A stretch of 64,000 nt of DNA, from the NCBI RefSeq assembly GCF_029626265.1, contig NZ_JARUBN010000001.1, positions 992,001 through 1,056,000 on the forward strand, read 5' to 3'. Below, piece by piece: positions 59,229 through 64,000 of this stretch. Every line of letters starts with the position of its first letter. Position 1 is the first letter of the stretch. The notes below the pieces were generated by a model. The model saw nothing but the letters and a program-made list of their open reading frames with translations, was not told where the DNA came from and did no database searches. A program made the translations under genes and the position numbers. This DNA comes from Micromonospora sp. WMMD1102. GTDB lineage: Bacteria > Actinomycetota > Actinomycetes > Mycobacteriales > Micromonosporaceae.

Positions 59229-60454
59229 TTATCCGAGCAGGGCCGGTGGGAAGGCGGCGGCGAGGCGGCGGATGCCCTCGTCGACGTCGGCCAGCGCGAT
59301 GCCGCCGTACCCGATGACCAGGCCCGGCCGGGGACGCTCGGCGCAGTAGCCGGCCAGGCTGGCCACCGCGACCCCGCGCTCGCCGGCCCGCGCCACCACG
59401 GGGGCCAGGTCCACCCTGCTGCCCGGCGCGGGCCGGGCGGCGAGGTGCAGCCCGGCGGCCGAGGGCACCGGGTCCAGCCGGCCGGCGAGCCGGTCCCGCA
59501 GCGCGGCCAGCACCGCCCGGCGGCGGGCCGCGTACTCCCGGCTGGTCCGGCGGATGTGCCGGGCCAGCAGGCCCTCGTCGACGAACTCGGCCAGCGCACC
59601 CTGGGTGGTCAGGTCGCCGTGCCAGTCGGCGAGATGCTTCGCGGTGCGCAACGCGGACCGCAGCGAGGCCGGCGCGACCAGGAAGCCGACCCGCAGCATC
59701 GGCAGCAGCGTCTTGGAGAACGATCCGACGTAGACCACCCGGCCGTGCCGGTCGAGGCTCTGCAACGGTTCCAGCGGGCGCCCGCCGAACCGGTACTCGC
59801 TGTCGTAGTCGTCCTCGACCAGCACCGCGCCGTGCCGCTCCGCCCAGTCGAGCAGCGCGGTGCGCCGGGCCAGCGACATCGGGACGCCGAGCGGAAACTG
59901 GTGGGACGGGGTGACGTAGACCAGCCGGGTGTCGGCCGGCAGCGCGGCGACGACGAGTCCCTCCGCGTCGACCGGTACCCCGGTGACCCGGGCGCCGTGG
60001 GACCGGAACAACCGACGGGCCGGCGGATAGCCCGGCTCCTCCACCGCCACCCGGTCGCCCGGCTCGACCAGGACCCGGCCGACCAGGTCGAGCGCCTGCT
60101 GCGCGCCCTGGGTGACAAGCACGTCGTCGGCACCGGCCCGCACCGACCGGGAGACGCCGACGTGCCGGGCGAGCGCCGCGCGCAGTCCCGGATGCCCGTC
60201 CGGCTCGGTGTAGGCCGGCAGCCGGACGGTCGCGGCCCGGAGCCGACCCGGCCGACCAGGAACCCTTCGGCGCCGAGCCGCTCGTACGCCGTCGCCACCG
60301 TGTTGCGGGCCACCCCGAGCCGCTCTGCCAGGTCCCGGGTGGGCGGCAGCCGCTCCCCGGGGCGCAGCCGCCCGTCGAGCACGGCCTCCCGCAGTTGTCG
60401 GTAGATCTGGGCGGCCAGCTCTCCCCGACCGGAGAGCCGTACGTGCAGTTCCAC
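59229..60454 (-). pseudogene. MocR-type GntR/aminotransferase regulator with an out-of-frame deletion
   Basis: From GTG 60454 the GntR winged helix is intact (ELAAQIYRQLREAVLDGRLR, LAERLGVARNTVATAYERLG, GFLVGRVGSG). Near 60236 the frame jumps and the type I aminotransferase-like domain continues in another frame (RLPAYTEPDGHPGLRAALAR, VTQGAQQALDLVGRVLVEPG, VEDDYDSEYRFGG, GSFSKTLLPMLRVGFLVAP with the PLP lysine). The linker of about 50 residues that normally joins the two domains is missing, so a deletion with a frameshift is the best reading. The aminotransferase frame is open up to 60479 and could be mis-annotated as one gene, but its N-terminus is nonsense. Divergent from a DMT exporter, which it would have regulated. 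Confidence 0.8.
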
Positions 60455-60463
60455 CCGACCCCC

Positions 60464-60512
60464 TGATTGGCCCAATCATTCTGCTCGGAATTGGAGCTTA
60501 CCGGCGGCCAAT
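60464..60512. promoter_or_regulatory. ATTGG/CCAAT operator cluster between mocR and the exporter
   Basis: A 15-base palindrome TGATTGGCCCAATCA lies at 60464-60478, and a second inverted pair has ATTGG at 60490-60494 and CCAAT at 60508-60512. A possible exporter promoter (TTACCG 60498-60503, 17 bases, TAACCT 60521-60526) overlaps the second pair. This fits MocR regulators that bind repeated sites between themselves and a divergent target. Confidence 0.6.
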
Positions 60513-60596
60513 CTGACACCTAACCTTTCTGTCGGTGGTGTACGCACCTGGCACGGTGGGTCGACCGGGATCCGAAGTTCCACTGAGGAGAGTGTC

Positions 60597-61718
60597 GTGA
60601 CGAAACGGGGCTGGCTGCTCTTCGGGGCGATGAGCGTCATCTGGGGGATCCCGTACCTATTGATCAAGGTGGCGGTGGACGGCGGCGTACCGGTGCCGGT
60701 GTTGGTCTTCGTCCGGACCGCGTTGGGTGCGCTGGTGCTGCTGCCGCTGGCCGTGCGCGGCTTCCGGGGCCTGCACCGGCACTGGCGACCGCTTGTCGTC
60801 TTCGCGACGCTGGAGATCCTCGTCCCGTGGTGGCTGCTCGCCGACGCCGAACGGCAGCTCAGCAGCTCGATGACCGGACTCCTGATCGCCGCGTCGCCGA
60901 TCGTCGCCGTGCTCGCCGCACGGCTGGCCGGGGACGTCGAGCGGCTCGGCGCGTCGCGCCTGGCGGGGCTGGCGGTCGGGCTCGCCGGAGTGGCGGTACT
61001 GGCCGCGCCCGGCCTGCGCGGCGGCAACCTACGCTCGGTAGTCGAGGTGCTGGTCGCCGCCGTCTGCTACGCCGTCGCCCCGCTGATCCTGGCGCGCCGG
61101 CTGGCCGACGTGCCGGCGCTGCCGTTGACAGTGGTCTGCCTCGGCGGATCCGCCCTGGTCTACGCCACCCCGGCCGCGTTGACCTGGCCGGCGGCGCTGC
61201 CCACCGGTGAGGTGCTGGCCGCCCTCGCCGGGCTGGCCGTGGTCTGCACCGCACTGGCGTTCGTCTTCTTCGCCGCGCTGATCCGCGAGGTCGGGGCCAC
61301 CCGGGCAGTGGTGATCACGTACGTGAACCCGGCGGTGGCGGTCACCGCCGGAGTACTGCTGCTCGACGAACCGCTCACCGTCCCGGTCCTCGCCGCGTTC
61401 ACGCTGATCCTGGCCGGCTCGGTACTGGCCACCCGACGTGCCGCGATCCCGTCGACCAGCGCACCGTCGACCAGCGCACCGTCGACCAGCGCACCGTCGA
61501 CCAGCGCACCGTCGACCAGCGCACCGTCGACCAGCGCACCGTCGACCAGCGCACCGTCGACCGGCACATTGTCGCCCGGCAGCGCCGAGCCACCGAGCAC
61601 GGACCCGGTGGAACCGGTCCGCCGGGGTGCCGAGGCGGATCCGGGCCACCGGGCCGGAAGCCCGCTCGACGGCGCCAACGCGGGTCCCGTCAGGTCCCCT
61701 GGGGTCGTCGTCGAGTGA
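60597..61718 (+). CDS. EamA-family exporter with a PSTSA repeat tail
   Basis: A 373-residue DMT transporter: ten helices in two EamA halves (MSVIWGIPYLLIKVAVDGG, LLIAASPIVAVLAARLAG; then LAVVCTALAFVFFAALIREV, VVITYVNPAVAVTAGVLLLD). After residue 283 comes a cytoplasmic or external tail of about 90 residues that starts with seven PSTSA units. GTG 60597 follows GAGGAG. The divergent MocR gene is broken, so expression may now be constitutive or silent. Substrate unknown. Confidence 0.85.
   Translation: MTKRGWLLFGAMSVIWGIPYLLIKVAVDGGVPVPVLVFVRTALGALVLLPLAVRGFRGLHRHWRPLVVFATLEILVPWWLLADAERQLSSSMTGLLIAASPIVAVLAARLAGDVERLGASRLAGLAVGLAGVAVLAAPGLRGGNLRSVVEVLVAAVCYAVAPLILARRLADVPALPLTVVCLGGSALVYATPAALTWPAALPTGEVLAALAGLAVVCTALAFVFFAALIREVGATRAVVITYVNPAVAVTAGVLLLDEPLTVPVLAAFTLILAGSVLATRRAAIPSTSAPSTSAPSTSAPSTSAPSTSAPSTSAPSTSAPSTGTLSPGSAEPPSTDPVEPVRRGAEADPGHRAGSPLDGANAGPVRSPGVVVE
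61449..61553 (+). repeat. Seven perfect 15-bp tandem repeats (PSTSA)
   Basis: CCGTCGACCAGCGCA is repeated seven times without a change and followed by one degenerate unit. The unit is a multiple of three, so copy number can vary without breaking the exporter frame. Confidence 0.97.
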
Positions 61719-61890
61719 GGCCGAAGAGGCCGTCCAGCAGCAGCGTCTGGCCGGGCAGCCCGCTGGTTTCGGCGAGGTAGCGGCGGCTGCGACGGTCGGT
61801 TGCGGCGAATCCGGCCAGCGAGGCGGCCAGCCAGTCGGCGGTGGTTGCCGCGATCGAGGCACCGGCGGCGAGGCGAGGATGAACGGTCAC
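61690..61890 (-). CDS. Small hypothetical protein coupled to the glycosyltransferase
   Basis: 66 residues from GTG 61890, overlapping the glycosyltransferase stop by three bases (GTGA). The sequence GFAATDRRSRRYLAETSGLP followed by GQTLLLDGLFGL looks like a folded helical protein, but I do not recognise it. It overlaps the end of the exporter on the other strand by 29 bases. It could be a remnant. Confidence 0.4.
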   Translation of the reverse strand: MTVHPRLAAGASIAATTADWLAASLAGFAATDRRSRRYLAETSGLPGQTLLLDGLFGLTRRRPQGT

Positions 61891-63209
61891 GAGAATCGCC
61901 TCGGTCGTCGGTGCCCGCGCTGTCGGTGGTCGGCGATCAGCTCGTCGACGATTTCGGCAAGGCGGTACACCCCGCGAGAGGCGGCCATCTGTCTGGCGAT
62001 GCGGCCGGCGGCATCCCGGTACCGGTGGTCGTCGAGCACGGTACGCACGGCACGGCGGATCGCGGTTGGCGTCGGGGTCTCGGTCTTGAGGCGGCGTCCG
62101 ACACCGGCCCAGGCGATCCGGGCGATCACCTCCGGCTTGTCCTCCTGGCTGCCGGCCGCGACGATCGGCACGCCGTAGCGCAGGGCGTACTGCACGCCGC
62201 CGTATCCGCCGTTGGTCAGGTAGACGTCGGTCTTCGGCAGCAGGTCGTCGTAGGGCAGGAACTCGGCGGCGCGGGCGTTAGCGGGCAGCGGCGGCAGCGA
62301 CTCCACCGGGCGTCCACCGGTCGCGACGGCGATCAGCACGTCTTCGTCGGCCAGGCCTTCGAGCGTGGGTGCGATGAGTTGGCCGTAGTTCCGGTTGGCG
62401 ATCGTGCCCTGTGTGACGTGGACGACTGGGCGCGAGCGGTCGAGTTCTGGCCACCACGGCGGGAGTGGCGCATGCGAGCCGGACGCCGAGATCGGTCCCG
62501 CGAAGTGGAGGGTGGCGGGGGCGTCGGATCGTGGGTACTCGAACTTGGGCACGGTGAACTGCACGATCGCTTCGGCGTGCCGCGGCCAGTCGAGCACCGC
62601 GAAGGGGATCGAGCGGCCGTGCAGCCGTTGGAAGGTCTGCTCGGCGATTCGCTGGCTCGGCGGAAACACGAGCTTGCGGGTGATCGTGGCAAGCGTGGCA
62701 TTCCGGATTCGGCCGAGCGGACCCCGCAGCGGCATGAGCCCCATGCCGAACGGTGCCGTGTCGCGGCTGGCGAAGGTCAGTGGGCAGATGCCACCCAGCA
62801 CGATCGGCGGTCGGACCCCGAGCGGGTGCCCGAGCAGGAACGCGCCGCCGACGAACCCCGGCTCGACCAGCAGCGTATCGGCGGGCTCGGCTGCGTGTGC
62901 CGCCATCACCGCCTCGTGTTGAGGCAGCCCAGGGCGTACGAAGATGTGCTCGATGTCGTGGGCGATCGCCCTCGTGCCCGTCAGCGCGGCTCGTTCGGGG
63001 AACGTGTGGTTCCAGTCCTGCCGGTCGTCGAAGTCGGCTTCGGCCGGCAAGGCCAGGTGTTCGGCCCCGGTCGCCTCGACGGAGCCGGCGAATCGGGACC
63101 CGGTGATGAACCGCACCCGGTCTCCGCGCTCGGCGAAGTGCCGTGCGACCGCGAGCAGCGGCGTGACGTGCCCGTGGATGGGCGCTGCCGCGATCAAGAT
63201 CGAAGACAT
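61887..63209 (-). CDS. MGT-family (GT1) glycosyltransferase
   Basis: A 440-residue GT-B enzyme of the macrolide/UDP-glycosyltransferase kind. The N-terminal domain starts ILIAAAPIHGHVTPLLAVAR, with the catalytic-site His in the HGH segment; the C-terminal nucleotide-sugar region has VVHVTQGTIANRNYGQLIAP and LPKTDVYLTNGGYGGVQYAL followed by GVPIVAAGSQEDKPEVIARI, the diphosphate-binding PSPG-like motif. It may glycosylate and inactivate a macrolide or modify a natural product. ATG 63209 follows GGAGG. Codon use is visibly less GC-biased than in the housekeeping genes. It is divergent from a TetR regulator. Confidence 0.88.
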   Translation of the reverse strand: MSSILIAAAPIHGHVTPLLAVARHFAERGDRVRFITGSRFAGSVEATGAEHLALPAEADFDDRQDWNHTFPERAALTGTRAIAHDIEHIFVRPGLPQHEAVMAAHAAEPADTLLVEPGFVGGAFLLGHPLGVRPPIVLGGICPLTFASRDTAPFGMGLMPLRGPLGRIRNATLATITRKLVFPPSQRIAEQTFQRLHGRSIPFAVLDWPRHAEAIVQFTVPKFEYPRSDAPATLHFAGPISASGSHAPLPPWWPELDRSRPVVHVTQGTIANRNYGQLIAPTLEGLADEDVLIAVATGGRPVESLPPLPANARAAEFLPYDDLLPKTDVYLTNGGYGGVQYALRYGVPIVAAGSQEDKPEVIARIAWAGVGRRLKTETPTPTAIRRAVRTVLDDHRYRDAAGRIARQMAASRGVYRLAEIVDELIADHRQRGHRRPRRFS

Positions 63210-63280
63210 CACGACCTCCGATCGGTCCCGAGGCGATGAGATAGAATTCGAGACCATGACGCAGTATCGATCTGTACGCG

Positions 63281-63994
63281 ATGGTAGTCAATATGGTCGA
63301 GGGTGAAGGTCGCACCCGCGTCTACCGTTCCGAGCTTCGGCAGCGTCAGGCGGCGCAGACCCGCAGGCGGGTCGTCGAAGCCGCAGGCGAGGTGTTCAGC
63401 GAGCACGGATACCAGGCCGCGACGTTCGCGCAGATCGCGAAGCGTGCCGGCGTCTCGGTCGAGACGGTGCGGACGCACGGCCCGAAGGCGGCCCTGATGT
63501 GGGCTGCGGTCGAGGTGGCGTCCGTGGGCGTCGAAGGACGCGACATCGACCTTGTCGCCACCGATGTCGGCAAAGCCTTGGTCGAGGTCGCCGACCCGGA
63601 CGGATTCGCGGCGTTTCTGGGCGAGGCGATGCTCGCGATGAACGAGTCGGCGGCAGGTGTCTGGCTCGCGGTCACCGGAGCTGCACAGGGCGACAGCGAA
63701 CTCCGCGGCCACCTCACCGAGCGGCTCGCCGGGATCAGGCGGCAGGTCACGAAGGTCCTCCGGATGGTCGCCGAGCGCGGCTGGCTGCGATCCGACGTGC
63801 CCTTCGACGATCTGGTCGAGGCGTGCTGCGTCATCACCAGCGTCGAAAGCTACCTGCGCTTCGTGCGCATGGACGGCAAATCGCCTGAGGAATACCGGGC
63901 TTTCGTCACGCGGACGATCCGCGACTCGATCCTTGTCCGACAAGCCGGTGCGGGCGTCGCGTCAGGATGGACGGCCTCGGATCACCGGCTGTGA
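63281..63994 (+). CDS. TetR/AcrR-family repressor
   Basis: A 237-residue regulator. The N-terminal helix-turn-helix is RRRVVEAAGEVFSEHGYQAA followed by TFAQIAKRAGVSVETVRTHG; the rest is the ligand domain (AGVWLAVTGAAQGDSELRGH). Starts at ATG 63281 or 63293, neither with a ribosome site. In the 71-base gap to the glycosyltransferase, ACCAT (63253-63257) and ATGGT (63281-63285) form an inverted pair that could be its operator. It probably represses the glycosyltransferase until a substrate appears. Confidence 0.85.
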   Translation: MVVNMVEGEGRTRVYRSELRQRQAAQTRRRVVEAAGEVFSEHGYQAATFAQIAKRAGVSVETVRTHGPKAALMWAAVEVASVGVEGRDIDLVATDVGKALVEVADPDGFAAFLGEAMLAMNESAAGVWLAVTGAAQGDSELRGHLTERLAGIRRQVTKVLRMVAERGWLRSDVPFDDLVEACCVITSVESYLRFVRMDGKSPEEYRAFVTRTIRDSILVRQAGAGVASGWTASDHRL

Positions 63995-64000
63995 ACCGTC

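Noticed and set aside
59229..60479. A single 416-residue aminotransferase-type gene from 60479
   Set aside because: The first 80 or so codons of this frame are out-of-frame nonsense relative to the intact GntR domain that starts at 60454.
61449..61553. Regular repeats as a CRISPR array
   Set aside because: There are no spacers; the 15-bp units are contiguous and in frame in the exporter gene, and no cas genes are present.

Overview
The window is high-GC DNA (roughly 70% G+C by eye) with dense genes, many GTG starts and strong third-position G/C bias, so it comes from an actinobacterium. Gene content and gene order resemble Micromonosporaceae (Micromonospora or Plantactinospora type). The block pncB ... 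clpS-DUF2017-mec-cysO-cysM ... metallo-beta-lactamase-rph-rdgB matches the order known from Mycobacterium tuberculosis Rv1330c-Rv1341. The family assignment is inference. I saw no rRNA, tRNA, CRISPR, IS element or prophage.

Layout. 0-8.3 kb: a flavoprotein, then a leftward glycolate/glyoxylate unit (aceB-glcD-glcE-glcF) that oxidises glycolate to glyoxylate and condenses it with acetyl-CoA to malate, then a secreted phospholipase D-like protein. 8.4-18.4 kb: a flavin monooxygenase, a cysteine-less IscA/HesB-fold protein, a DMT exporter, a GNAT acetyltransferase that converges on and overlaps a sirtuin, a secreted FnIII-CBM2 protein, a cupin, a GH63-like glycosidase and threonine synthase. 18.5-21.8 kb: a decay zone with three consecutive broken genes (LigD-like phosphoesterase/ligase relic, aldo-keto reductase, unknown gene). 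21.9-26.1 kb: secreted GH12 endoglucanase with a CebR-like operator, then iclR / eda-kdgK for 2-keto-3-deoxygluconate catabolism. 26.2-30.6 kb: FAD monooxygenase, ctaD, MFS exporter.

30.7-44.3 kb is the conserved housekeeping block: pncB-pncA (NAD salvage), a large LuxR (LAL) regulator, a dynamin-like protein with a degenerate P-loop, clpS-DUF2017, mec-cysO-cysM (CysO-dependent cysteine synthesis), a 26-codon leader ORF coupled to a metallo-beta-lactamase-fold protein, and rph-rdgB. Four transcription units here share a TAGGCT -10 box 6-7 nt before the start codon, which predicts leaderless mRNAs.

44.3-55.8 kb is a secreted polymorphic-toxin locus: a lectin/DNRLRE/FG-GAP exoprotein diverges from a 2188-residue RHS protein whose C-terminal module has visibly lower GC, followed 10 bases later by a membrane protein that is the likely immunity factor. 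55.9-64 kb holds accessory resistance and regulatory genes: an ABC-F protein with a possible attenuator uORF, a maleylpyruvate isomerase-like protein, an AraC regulator, a MocR regulator with an out-of-frame internal deletion, a DMT exporter, an MGT-type glycosyltransferase and a divergent TetR.

A genome-wide habit is visible. Short tandem duplications of 13-40 bp occur repeatedly, both between genes and in frame at protein termini (GlcE, GlcF, GNAT/Sir2, GH63-like enzyme, AraC, DMT exporter). The strongest candidates for something undescribed are the CysO protein with a 34-residue extension beyond its functional Gly-Gly, encoded next to its JAMM peptidase, and the RHS toxin/immunity module.
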